64,000 nt of DNA from Quillaja saponaria (taxonomy: Eukaryota > Streptophyta > Magnoliopsida > Fabales > Quillajaceae), in contig CM055613.1 of the NCBI GenBank assembly GCA_029379385.1, positions 15,084,001 to 15,148,000 of the forward strand, given 5' to 3'. This document shows positions 37,938-49,194 of the stretch, one piece after another. The position numbers and the translations under genes were made by a program. The notes under the pieces are model-generated. The model saw only the letters and a list, made by a program, of their open reading frames with translations, was not told the origin of the DNA and searched no databases. The stretch's first letter is position 1; every line of letters begins with the position of its first letter.

Positions 37938-39358
37938 TAAAAGTCCTAATGAGATTAGAAGTCTTAGTGCGATTAAGGGCTAGTTTGGTACGCATGAATG
38001 AATTTTGCGAAATTGGAATGGAAATAGAATTCAGGTGGAATGGAAAGATCATTTCATTATATTGTTTGGTAGTGCTAGTGAGAAATAATCTTTTCATTTC
38101 ATTTATTTATTTTCTATTCAGTTTTTAGACATTAAATAATATAAAAATTATGTTAAAATGACAAAAATATCTCTCTATAGATAAAGTAATAAAAATGTGA
38201 CATAATTGAAATTTATATATTTTTTACTTAATTAATTTTTTTTAAATTATATTCTTTATTTCTTATTTTAATTAATATTAATATTTTAGTTTAAAATTAC
38301 TTAACTAATTTATTCATTTAACATTAATTAATTATTTATAATTATATTATTTACTATGATATGAAGAGTATTTTTGTCATTTGACTAAAACGAATTAATT
38401 TTTTATACAAATTTGTTATTTTTTTTTCTTTTATATGATTTTATAGTATTTAATGTGATATGAAGGGTATTTTTGTCATTTGACTAAATTAAATAATAAT
38501 TTTTTTTATCTATGAATACTGTTATTATTTTATTAATATTCAACTTTTTATTTTATATGATATAATAGTTTTTTTATCATTTAACTGAACTAAACCAATT
38601 CCATAGAAGTAGGAATGAGTAATCCCATCCCTAGGTGAGTTTGAGGATTCCTACTTTTATAAAATAAAATGACCGGAATGAAATAAATTTTATGAGATTA
38701 AAAACTTATCAAACGAAAGAATGTTCATTCCATGGAATCATACATAGAATGGAATGGTCATTCCCGCGTACCAAACTAACCCTAGGAGTCCTAAAGCTTG
38801 AAGAATTCTTGTTGAAGTGGGACTCTTGCTCTTATCATAGGTTAGAGTCCTAACCAAAATTAGAATTCTAATTAAAGTAGTGTTATAGTTAAGATAAAGT
38901 TCTAGTTAAGGTAGTGAGAAGGTCAAACTTAATGGGAGTCTAATTGTTAATTTGAATTTGGTTAGAACTCCTAATTTAATCCCTCAACAAATACCTATTA
39001 GGTGTCATCAAGGAAGTGAGATTGAAGTAGGACTTTAACCTAAACTTACCAAACATAAAAAATAAAAAAATTGACTTGCATAAGCATCGTTCAAAAGAGT
39101 ATTATCAAAACCAAGCCTAAAAGTCCTAATGAGATTAAGAATCTTAGTGCGATTAAGAGTTCTAAGGCTTGAAGAATTCTTGTTAATATGGGGCTCTTGC
39201 CCAACCAAAATTAGAGTTCTAGCTAAGGTAATGAGAAGGTCAAACTTAATAGGAGTCTAATTGTTAATTTGATTTTGATTAGAACTCCTAATTCAATCCC
39301 TCAACAAATACCTATTAAATTAGGTATCATCAAGGAAGTGGGATTGAAGTAGGACTCC
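37868..39358. repeat. Duplicated segment of about 0.37 kb, first copy split by the MITE
   Basis: Copy 1 is 37868-37976 plus 38783 to about 39035. Copy 2 is about 39056-39358. Shared strings in order include AAAAGTCCTAATGAGATTA, CTTAGTGCGATTAAG, GCTTGAAGAATTCTTGTT, GAGAAGGTCAAACTTAAT, GGAGTCTAATTGTTAATTTG and CCCTCAACAAATACCTATTA. Copy 1 also has an extra stretch (CTTATCATAGGTTAGAGTCC). Confidence 0.85.
37977..38782. mobile_element. PIF/Harbinger-like MITE, 806 bp, flanked by TAA/TAG
   Basis: TIRs GGGCTAGTTTGGTACGC and GCGTACCAAACTAACCC are inverted with one mismatch. Beyond them the ends keep GAATG/GGAATGG-type symmetry. The element is AT-rich, lacks transposase, and repeats ATGAAGRGTATTTTTGTCAT twice inside (near 38361 and 38459). 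It is flanked by TAA (37974-37976) and TAG (38783-38785). The diverged duplicate at about 39150-39175 reads GATTAAGAGTTCTAAGGC with a single TAA and no element. This empty site fixes the ends and the 3-bp target duplication typical of PIF/Harbinger. Confidence 0.85.
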
Positions 39359-42104
39359 AATTGTTTCGACCTAAACTTAAGTAAATTCATGCAAACTCGT
39401 AGGTTTATATGGCTCTGTGCTATGTAAACTTATCGGGTCACATCCGGGAAAAGTTATGGGGTACTACAAGTCCTGCAATTGGTATGTTAATCTACCCTAA
39501 CAAGTTAATGAACCTAGAAACATGTTTATAAAGATCGAAACTAATCCTAAGCATGCATACTACGAAAAACAACTAAGAACACAAAAAATATGAAGATCAA
39601 TCAAGAATGAAAAGCATAAATGTGTACCTTAGATGCCTCCTCCCTTTGATCCACTCCTTTTGATCTCTCACACAAAGGGAGAGAACCAACAAGAAAACTT
39701 GAACAAAACTTAAAGTTCAAGGATCCCTAAATAAGGTCCCTGAAGAGGAAATTATTAAAGATTTCTCTCTAAATTCTTGTTTCCAGTTTAGGCTAGTAAG
39801 AATTCATGATTTCAGTCACACTTTAGAAAGGGAATGAATGATGGTGGATATTTCAACATTGAGGATTGAGTGCCTTTATGTAGAAAAAGTTAGTATTTAA
39901 CAGATGGTTGAGATTAAATCTCCAAAAGTAAAGTTTTTATTGTTTTAGGTGTTTAAAGGTAAGTAGGAGTCTTCGTAGGTTTTAATCATGTCCTAGGGTT
40001 GGATTGGGCTAAAAATTGGGCACAATAGTCAAAAGGGAGCAGAGGGCTAAGCCCGGGGCCCATGGCAGTCGTGGGTGCTGAGTGCACACCTTAGTGCCAC
40101 CAAATACACTCTGGTGCTCGGCATCATTGTTTGTGATGCACTGTATTTTGGTCATAAATTGTTATATGATTTAGTGATACCCTTGTAATTTCATCCATTC
40201 TTGCGCATTTTTTGTCCAAAACCTTTTTCATGTAAACACTTGTTTCAAAACATTTTCAAATCATCTCAAACATTTTAAAAATATGTGAATTTTTCATTCA
40301 AAGCCATTTTGAAAACTTTTTAAAAAAAACTATTTGGAAAAACGGTCAACTAACTTTTATTTTATTATTTAGAATGTAAGAAAGGTTGGAAGACTAAAAG
40401 ATAAGAACGAAATGAAAGGGTTGTAAGTTAAAGGAATACAAAATATAGAAAATTGATAGAAGGTCAAGTTTACATTTTATAATCTTTGTTGAAGCAAATA
40501 ATTGAATTGAGTGCCTTAGCACCACAACCTTAAATGTGATGATAAAATGTGAATGTGAATGTGAAATGTCCACCAAATTAAAGTTTTAATTGTCAGATGT
40601 TCCATTTTTGGTTCAATAGGGTTATAAGTTGGAAGATAAATTTTGGTGCGATTTTATTGTCACAACCAATTTTACTAAGGTCACAATCTATTAATTGGCA
40701 TGGATTCTTTTTTCCTAATTAAACATTCTTATTTATAATATTTGACTTATCTTTTGTTATTAAATGTCGAAATTTACCATTTATTATTTTTATGTTCTAC
40801 ATCTGAATTTTACTAGGCTTTTTAATTTTCTTAATTTCTTTTTTACTAAATTACTTTTTTTAAACTTTTAACTTATGTCATATGTAGGTATGTTTTTTCT
40901 GCATTGCCTCTCAAAAATCTTCTTCCAGTAGAACTCTTCAATTAGGTATTATTCTTGATTCTTTTTAATATTATTTTTTGGCCATTTGAATGGATTGTTA
41001 CCACACTATCATATATTTGAATCTTTCAAATATTTAAATAAATTTTATATGCTAAAAAATATATATATTTTTTAATTATTTAATTGTGATAAGATTTTAC
41101 TGGCTAATAAATAATTTTTATTTTTTAATTATCTAATTGTGGTTGGTTTATATGAAGAATTTCAAGGATTTTATTTTAAGATTCCTTCCCCTTTATGTTT
41201 TTCACCAAATATTCTTTGGTTCTATTATTATTTTTTTGGCCATTTTGATTTTATTATTAGAATATATAATCTTAACAAGAAAAACTTAAAACTAATGTTA
41301 AAAAATTAATATACAACATTTGTTACTCTAAGAAAAAAGGCCACCCGAAAATTTATTTTAATTTAAAAGTATAATTTACGAGAAAATATAGAGAAAGATT
41401 GTATGAAGTAAAAAGAAAATAATTTAGAAAAATATATATTAAACTTTTAAGGTGAATTGAAAACAATATCAAAGAAGTTGGAGAGTTTAAGAAATATAGT
41501 CGAGTAAAAACAATTTAAAAATTAAAAAGCCTAATAAAATCAGAAGTAGGAAAAAGAAATAATTAATAAAATATGAATTTAAATATTTAATAACAAAAGA
41601 TAAGTTAAATAGAGTAAATAAAATTATATAGATAGCATGTTTTTGGCCAGAAATGAACATAAATAATCTGTTTTGTTACTAATAAAGCTGACATGACTAC
41701 TAAAAAACAAAACAAAAACAAATACTAGAGGATATTCTTACAGTTATTTTGTCTTGTTTTTGTTTTTTTTAAGAATGATTATAAGAATCCAAGGAAACAG
41801 AGAGAAGACAATCAACAAAAGGAGAAGTATATATGGATGTTCGACAAAAATTTTGTAGTTTTTACCGAAAGAAGAGGGAGAAACTAGACACGTTCACCAA
41901 ATGGGCATGGAAGACATAAAGAAGTGGGTCACTCTTGTCATTATACTGAATTGTTTGGAACAATCTATGTTCAAAATCTACGGCCTTTTTCTGACATTGA
42001 CAGATATACAAAATAATAATACTGGGTATGGGGCCTCCCTCTAAGCTCTAGCAGCTCCCCCACTCATATAAATACTTCCTTGGCCTTTAAGCAAAATATT
42101 GGAT

Positions 42105-42635
42105 ATGGATATTGTGAAGAGAAAATGGAAGAGAAATTTTGTTTTGAAGGTGTGGGAGAGGTGTCGATCACTTGGAGGTGGAAGTGATCAGAGAAAGAGA
42201 ATTGCTTTGATAACAAAGAGTAAGTCATGGCACAGCTCAACAAAACCACCATTACTGCCGGCCAACGTCGGTGATGGTTCAAGAAAGAAAGGTAAAGTTG
42301 CTCCGGTTGGTTGTTTTTATGTGTATGTTGGGCAACAAAGGCAGAGGTTTGTGAAAAAGACCAAGTTTGTTAACCATTTATTGTTCAAGAAGTTGTTAGA
42401 GGATGTTGAATTGAAATATGGGTTTAATAGTGAAGGACCAATTTGTCTGCCTTGTGAAGTTGATTTGTTTTACAAAGTGTTGGCAGAGATAGATGGTGAG
42501 GAGGAGAAGGAGGAGGATACTAGTCCTACTTGTGTCTTTGTTGGAAAGGGTTACTACAATTCCTTAGACAATGGTTATTGTGCATATAGGCTTCTTAGTC
42601 CTTCTAGATCAATACTCAGGATAAATCGATTTTAA
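42105..42635 (+). CDS. SAUR: SAUR-family auxin-responsive protein
   Basis: Small auxin-up RNA proteins promote cell growth, often by holding back PP2C.D phosphatases at the plasma membrane. One exon, as usual for SAURs, 176 aa (longer than the common 90-150). The first ATG is at 42105 (MDIVKRKWKRNFVLKVWERC); an in-frame TTG two codons earlier is not a start. The SAUR domain lies at about residues 60-150: APVGCFYVYVGQQRQRFVKK, HLLFKKLLEDVELKYGFNSE and GPICLPCEVDLFYKVLAEID, followed by an acidic EEEKEEDTS stretch. The tail is GYCAYRLLSPSRSILRINRF. A TATAAATA lies at 42067-42074, only 31 bases before the ATG, so either the leader is very short or this is not the TATA box used. Auxin regulation is inferred from family only. 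Confidence 0.92.
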   Translation: MDIVKRKWKRNFVLKVWERCRSLGGGSDQRKRIALITKSKSWHSSTKPPLLPANVGDGSRKKGKVAPVGCFYVYVGQQRQRFVKKTKFVNHLLFKKLLEDVELKYGFNSEGPICLPCEVDLFYKVLAEIDGEEEKEEDTSPTCVFVGKGYYNSLDNGYCAYRLLSPSRSILRINRF

Positions 42636-45600
42636 TGAGCACATAGTATATTAATGTTGTAATAGACAATATGTTACATTGGTTTGCTAATTATTTTCTC
42701 TCTTATTTCATCTATGCTCTAGTAATTAACAACACTTCAAATTTTGAAGCACTAATTTTCAACTCACGAGCAAAATTGGCCAATCAATCTATAAATCGGT
42801 TGCATTTATGAAAAGTATGGTAGAGCTTAATGCACCAATGTTCTCTAGTCAAACAACCATGAATTTCAAAAATCATTAGAGAGTTTAAAGGCAACCCTGT
42901 CTCAAGAATCACTTCTCAAGAGTTTAACCATTTTCTTAAACAAGTAATGAGTTATTATCCATATTGGCTAATACTCTTGTTGAAACTATTGTCCTTAATT
43001 TGATTACATAAGGATACTAAGATGGAAATCCCTTTAACCCAATTTTTTTTAAAAATAAAAAAATATGACTTATTAGCTGATGTGGCATCAAAGTGTTAAG
43101 TGTCATAAAACATGTCAGATTACTTGTCAAATGATTTGTTGATGTGTCAACAACTTATTCAACCAATTCTTAGATAACAATTTTATTATATATCATAGAT
43201 TCTGCATTATATTGCCATTGAACGATGATAACTAAAATTTCCATTTGTGCAACTACTACAAGAAATGTATTTATCCGAAATGGGGCAAACCTCGTCATGA
43301 AAAGTGAAAATCTCATTACAGATGTTTCTGAGACAGGATGCCATTGAAGATAACACATTCGTATTTATAGTCGTTACTAATAGCCATCATCTATAATGAT
43401 TTGTTAAATCGTAACAAGTAACATATCCTTGACGAGCATAATATTATTCGGGGATGGGAATGGACCATACGTACCAAATTATGGGATACTCCTTCATATT
43501 TTCTTTAATAAAAAAAAAAATACCTACTACAATGGCTGTAGCAGATACTCTATTTTTTTAGGGAAAAAAAAAAGTATCTGTTAATAGTAGCAGATACCAA
43601 TTATTTTTTTACTAGAAAAACCAATCACTTTTGATACATAAAACTCAGCATTCAATCTCTCTAACAAAATAAAAATCGTAGAATAATGTAAATATCTATC
43701 AATAAAAAAAATGGTAACAATGTCTTCGAAAATGTACTTTATATAAATAAATCAAATAAAAAATCTACATTAATATTCAAAGCTTGAGCATTCAGTACTG
43801 TTCCAATAATAAAAAAAAATCACAATTATACATATAAACTAAAATCAGTTCATATCCAATAGAAAGAACATTCATCAACTCATAGTCATAGGCAGCCATA
43901 CTAAAATAGCACCATTATACTTCAAAGCTACAATCACTTTTTGCCTACAAAACTTACAAAAACAGAAAATAAAATAAAAAAATTAAGAGTGGCAAAAGTA
44001 AAACAGAGACTTAATTTTAATTTTTAATATTTTTATAATACAAAAATACAATCAGTGAATATTAATTTTTAATATTTTGATAATTTAAAAAAGTTCGATC
44101 AGTAAATAATATTGAAGACAATTGACAAGATTAACATCATATAAAAACTTATAAAAGCATAAAAAAATTAAGCCAGGAATTGTGATTTCAATGCTTGTAA
44201 TTACTTTAGATTTTTTTAATTTTTTTATAGTATGAACATGTTTGTAACTTAATGAAATTTGTATACTTATGTTTGCTTGACCAACACGAATGCATAATTA
44301 CAAATTACATGTGCATTCCTTCCACGCAACTCCTACAATAAAAGTTGCTCCTTTTGTTGGCCCATTCCCATGTCTAAAAGCTAGAAAGACAAAGTCAAAT
44401 GTCATTAGATACACAAGGCAAGTTGTAGTATGTATATATTTATGTATAAGTACTATAAATTAATCCATCATTGACAATAATTGGTCAACTAATTAGCATA
44501 ACGTTTGACAATTTATTTTGTAAGTTACTGCAATAATAAACTCGACAATTTATACTATAAATCACTGTGTACAGTAATAAAATCAGCTTAACATTAATGA
44601 TTTATCTTATAAATTATCACAATAAGAAATTAAGGAAAGTATTGATGATTTACCTTATAAATTTACAATCTTATAAATTATCAAAGTTAAGAATCAGTGT
44701 ACACTTCGACAATTTTCCATGCTTGGTAATTTATGACGAGTGATATATAATTCATCAGTCAGGAACCATTACAAGTTTTGAAGATTTTCTTTTGAAATCA
44801 TCATACCAAGAAGCTCAAGAAATTTTGACGATTTATTTCTGCAAATCAACACAGAAAGATAAGCAACATAAGCCACCGACTGTTTACTTTGCAATTCATC
44901 TCAACAAATAAATTAAACAAAAAACTTTGACAAGAACTAGCACAAGAAGAAAATTAGCATAACCCTTTTACAGTTTAACTAGCTAGCTTTCCAAATTTCA
45001 TAAATCTGGACCAATTCTCTGATTTCGGTGGAGTTTAAACCATGAGTCTAAGAAGACAAAAATTATACACATGGACACTACCACCACCTCTGCATCTCTT
45101 GTGCAAAGCATTGCTGCTTGATCAGGCTAAGAACACAAACAATTCCCAATTTACTTCAGCCATTGAAGACTCATGTTCCAACTTCCACTTCTTATTTGAG
45201 AAGAATCCATGACCACATTGTGCCAATTATACAGAAGGAGGCAGGGCATATAGGAAGTTCAATTCAAAATCAGAAGCACACACAAAGACATGTCAATTAT
45301 AATATAGAGAACACCCAGAAACTAAACTGTGGATGGTGCCGAGTTAGCTTATGCAGCATCCCAAGTAATTCTCTCATTTGTTTCGCTCAAAGACAAACCA
45401 TCTACGTCAGTATTAGAGAATTCATGAGAATATATTACTCTTGCTACCCCAAAAGACTCGAATATATGAAGTCAATGAATGGAGCACACCGCATATACTT
45501 GGATATATTTTCATTTAAACAGAGTGAACCTTTCTCTTATTTTTCATTGAATTGGATTAAGAATACTGTTTCTTCAGTACGACAATGTGCTTAAAGCGAA

Positions 45601-45725
45601 AATAGTTTTGATAGGTGGCTGTTTCTCTTACAACATAATACATAATACTAACAAATATCAAATGCGAGAATAATCCAGGAACATCACTTCACAAATTACC
45701 ACCACCAGACTTACTTGATGCACTT
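42636..45725. other. AT-rich spacer between convergent SAUR and feruloyl-transferase genes
   Basis: Holds the SAUR 3' flank, a degenerate CACTA-like end (CTACTACAAGAAATG near 43253), a run of CAGATAC-type direct repeats near 43530-43600, and many loosely similar ATTTATNTTATAAATT-type motifs at about 44490-44900. A 158-codon open frame at 45118-45594 begins only at TTG and shows no domain, so it is not called a gene. The end near 45600-45725 is probably the 3' untranslated region of the feruloyl-transferase. Confidence 0.55.
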
Positions 45726-47506
45726 TCAAATCTGCATCAATCCTTCAAAGATTTTCATGGCAGAAGCAGGCAATCCCAAAAGGACATTTATGCTTTTTCT
45801 TTCTTTCCCATGTGATAGGAATAGAATCACTTCCTTCTCTGGCAGTGCCACTGGACCAGAAGCTATAGGCTCTCCCCAGCCAAAATCTGTAGTGTGAAAA
45901 GATAATCTAGACCAAGTTGTGATCAAAAGAGTTGCAGCAAGAGAAGGCCTAGCTCTTGTCATTTCAAAATAGTCTATGGCTGATCTCATGTAACCTTCTG
46001 TGACCATGTTCACTGCCTTTTTAACTAGCTCAACCGTAAAAGATAGCGGGTTATCCAGCAGCTCACCTGCACTACACAGGGAATTTGTTAACACAATTGC
46101 ATTGCCAAAGTAGCCCTCTGGTATTGGGGGCTCAAATCTTGACCTCCCATCAACAGCAAAAAGAAGCTTTGTTTGTTGGTCAGGTTGCATCCTTAAGGCT
46201 TGAGTTCTAGCTCTCCAAACAAAAGCTGAGAGGGCTTCAAAAGTGCTGCACTGGTTCAGAACCCCATCTTCCATGGCCTTCTTCTTAAGCCGCTCAAGCT
46301 TCTCAGGGTCAAAACAGAAGGACCTATAAAACATTTCTTCTTCGTAAAGTTTTCTTGCATCTGATATATCTTCAATCTGAGCAAATTCATGGTGTGGAAA
46401 CTCTATTCTAGGTGGGTTCCGTGGTTTTAGTATGCTTCTATCTAAAAATGGAGGGACCTTTAAGGGCAATCCTCTAGCAGTGTTTCCCCATGCATTTACA
46501 AATTCCATAGCACCTATCCCATCAAACATACAATGGTTCAAGCCTAAGCCCAAAACAAATCCCCCACACTTAAACTTCGTTACCTGCGACAAATGATTAG
46601 TGCATCAACTTCATACTTTTGCAAGTAATACAAGTAAAATCGGATAACATAACTATCATGTATGTGCTTCATACTTACAACTCTATATGAAGAATAACAA
46701 GAAGAAATGTGTATGACACGATTTAACATACAGGTTCCAATTGCTTACACGACACATTATGATAGGAGAGTGGCACCAGAACAGCAATGTGGTTTATATG
46801 TATAATGTATGAGATCACTTATATTATATCAGGAAACTCAACTATACAGAAATTATATTAGGAGTATGTCAGTCTGTTATCATCCTTGGAAGAAAGCTTT
46901 AAACAAAGCAAAATCTTTCGAGAGACAGAAAAACCCAACTCTAATATTCATATTTTTGACTTCTTTTCTTCTTTTTGGTTGAAACCTGCAAACTAAGACC
47001 CTTCTATGATAAGAACATATTCTTAAATGAGAAATTAATATAGTTTGAGTCTTTCAAACCTGAGCTACAAGAGGAGGTATCTCAAGTATGTTCTTTGCTC
47101 CAGGGATGTCATACACCAGTTTTCCAAGAGTTATAGGATCAGGCTTTGTCATGTCTCCTATATCTTCTATCATCAAGTTTGCTTCTGCCTCAACAAAGAC
47201 TGCACCCTCCCCAGTGCAATCCACTATCAGCTTCCCTTCCGAGCTGATAGTTAACCGCCCTGCCAGAGGATAATATTGGACAAGAACCTTTGACAAGGCA
47301 TCCTTGATAACTTTCACAGCATCCTCATTCCCTTTGGAAGCTGATTTAAAGCAGTAAATAGTACGAACAATAACTGCTATGTTCTGGTCAAGGTTTGAAA
47401 GGAAGTATAGGCCTTTCTCTGTTTCCTCTGCTGGTGGAACAAGAGTTGGTTCTCCATGCTTAACATGAAGTTCAAAGTTCAAGTTCACACCATTTGCATT
47501 GTCCAT
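45726..47506 (-). CDS. HHT1: Omega-hydroxyacid O-feruloyltransferase (BAHD), HHT1/ASFT-like
   Basis: Transfers the feruloyl group from feruloyl-CoA to omega-hydroxy fatty acids or alcohols for suberin (or cutin ferulate in the DCF branch); a soluble cytosolic BAHD enzyme. Two exons, 47506-47060 and 46583-45726, join in phase to 434 aa, the normal BAHD size. The single intron sits at the usual BAHD place just before [17 protein letters not shown]. The catalytic HxxxD is HCMFDG (His166, Asp170). The structural DFGWG motif is at about 382-386. Highly conserved parts: [94 protein letters not shown] and [20 protein letters not shown]. The pattern closely follows Arabidopsis ASFT/HHT. Which of the ASFT or DCF branches it belongs to needs a tree. 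No transit peptide is seen. Confidence 0.94.
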
Positions 47507-49194
47507 CTGTCAAGAAGCTTATGTACAACCAAAACCTGACCCACAATTTAAAAGAAAGCAATTGTAAGAGAATGATAAGAGTGGAGTAAGTTAGAGCTCA
47601 AACCAGATTTTTAATTGCAGAAGAAAAACAATAGGTAAAAATTCAGAATTTATTTTGAAAATACCTGTAAATCTGTAATGCAGGAGTACTTGGATAGAGA
47701 TAAATGATCAAATTGGAACTGGGTTTTGTGGTATGGGATTAGATGAGTTATATAGGAGGAGCTGAGGCAGAAATTTTGGACTACCAAACGTTTTGGTTAA
47801 CAAAATATTACAAACATGAAAGGGACATATATGATGGCTAATCTGAAAAAATTGATTTTGGCAGAACTTCTTTAATGGAGAAGCTAGGAGAGAGGGAGAA
47901 GAAAGCAGGTTGGCCTTTCAGAGTTGAATATTGTACATTGTTCTATCTCTTGAGCAGATTGTGGAAAAAGTCATATGGGTTGTGGTAGGCTACTTGCCAG
48001 GGAACCAAAACATTACCAGCCAGAACAACATAGCGTGGGAAAGTGTAAGAGACAGTGGGTTTGGTTGGTGCAGTTGGCGTCCAAAACTTCCTTACTTTAA
48101 TTAGATTTTGTATTATATATTATCATAAAAAAGTAATATACAATCAAGATTATAGGTCGGTTTACCTCCTGCTCTATCTTTCAGTGTTGACAAAATATGT
48201 GAATGCGAAACTTACTCTGACAGTAAAAACAATTTGTCAGTATTAGTTTGAGAATTTTATTCCATTTTGTTGAAACTTTTACATAAAAAAATTGAGTAAT
48301 AGAGGGTTAACTATGTGAGTGGGTGCCACTTACTCAGTTTAATACGAAATTAACCTTTCTAGTAAGTAAGTCCCAGAGGTAAATCTACCTCGCAAGCAAA
48401 GATTAAAGTAATGTTTTGTTTAGGATCCTATACCAGACAATAATGCTTTTTTTTATTTTTTTATTTATTAAGTTAGAACTTGTTAAGTTTTTTGAACTTT
48501 CGGAAGAAGGAAGAAGGAAGAAGGAACCGAATACTACTGTAGAAAAAGTTTGCACTTCAATTGAAAAAAACAAATTATTCTCCTTACGAGCATATGATTA
48601 AAATATTTCGTGAGAGATTTTTCCAGCAATACAAACTTAGGTCAACAAACATTTTGGAGCCCAACAAAAAAAAAACCTAACATTTAAGTGAGACAAAATT
48701 AGTAATGTTTGCAAGGTGTACTTATAAGGTATAAGATATCAAATTTATCATCGTTATCTATCAGTTGCAACTAGTGGATTCATTACAAATTTCTACATGA
48801 TACAATTAGAATAGGTATGCCATTTTACTTTCAATATCTAGTTTTAACTTATAACCAGTGAAACACAATAAACATCCACAACCTGCAGCATCGAAATCCC
48901 CGTAGGGAAAACAATCATCATTCATTTGAAGAAAGAAACTTTTGAAGGCATTAAATGTATGCAGATGAATAAACTATTGATATAAATAACAAATTAAATT
49001 AACATCAGGTCAACATACAAAGAAAGAGCTCGATTTCTATTGTACAAGCAAACCTACTGCGTACATCTGATAAAAAAAAGTTCACAGTTCATGAGAACCA
49101 AACATCCTACTGTAGCTTACAGTTTGCGGAACTTGCTGATGAACTCATAGTATAATCTAGCTGATTGAGATTTTGATTGCCCAACTAAAGTAAA
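47507..49194. other. Promoter of the feruloyl-transferase and 3' flank of the DEK gene
   Basis: 47507-48060 should hold the leader and promoter of the HHT1-like gene. 48060-49100 is AT-rich with no recognisable gene. About 49080-49194 probably is the DEK 3' untranslated region. GAAGAAGGAAGAAGGAAGAA near 48502 is a short purine repeat. Confidence 0.6.

Larger units (their letters stand above)
35922..42104. other. Repeat-rich spacer between MORC and SAUR genes
   Basis: It contains the MORC promoter region (35922-36300), a (TA)n tract at 36669-36699, a triple 29-bp repeat near 37275-37360, a MITE-like element at 37744-37937, a PIF/Harbinger-like MITE at 37977-38782, duplicated flanks to about 39358, and AT-rich DNA to the SAUR promoter. 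No intact transposase or other gene was recognised. Confidence 0.65.

Noticed and set aside
36940..40450. Pair of similar segments (AAATGAAAGGGTTGTAAGTT near 36938 and 40410) as LTRs of one retrotransposon
   Set aside because: Similarity covers only about 60 bases, there are no TG/CA borders, and no internal coding region lies between.
45118..45594. 158-codon open frame on the plus strand
   Set aside because: It opens only at TTG, has no domain, and lies in the AT-rich 3' flank of the feruloyl-transferase gene.
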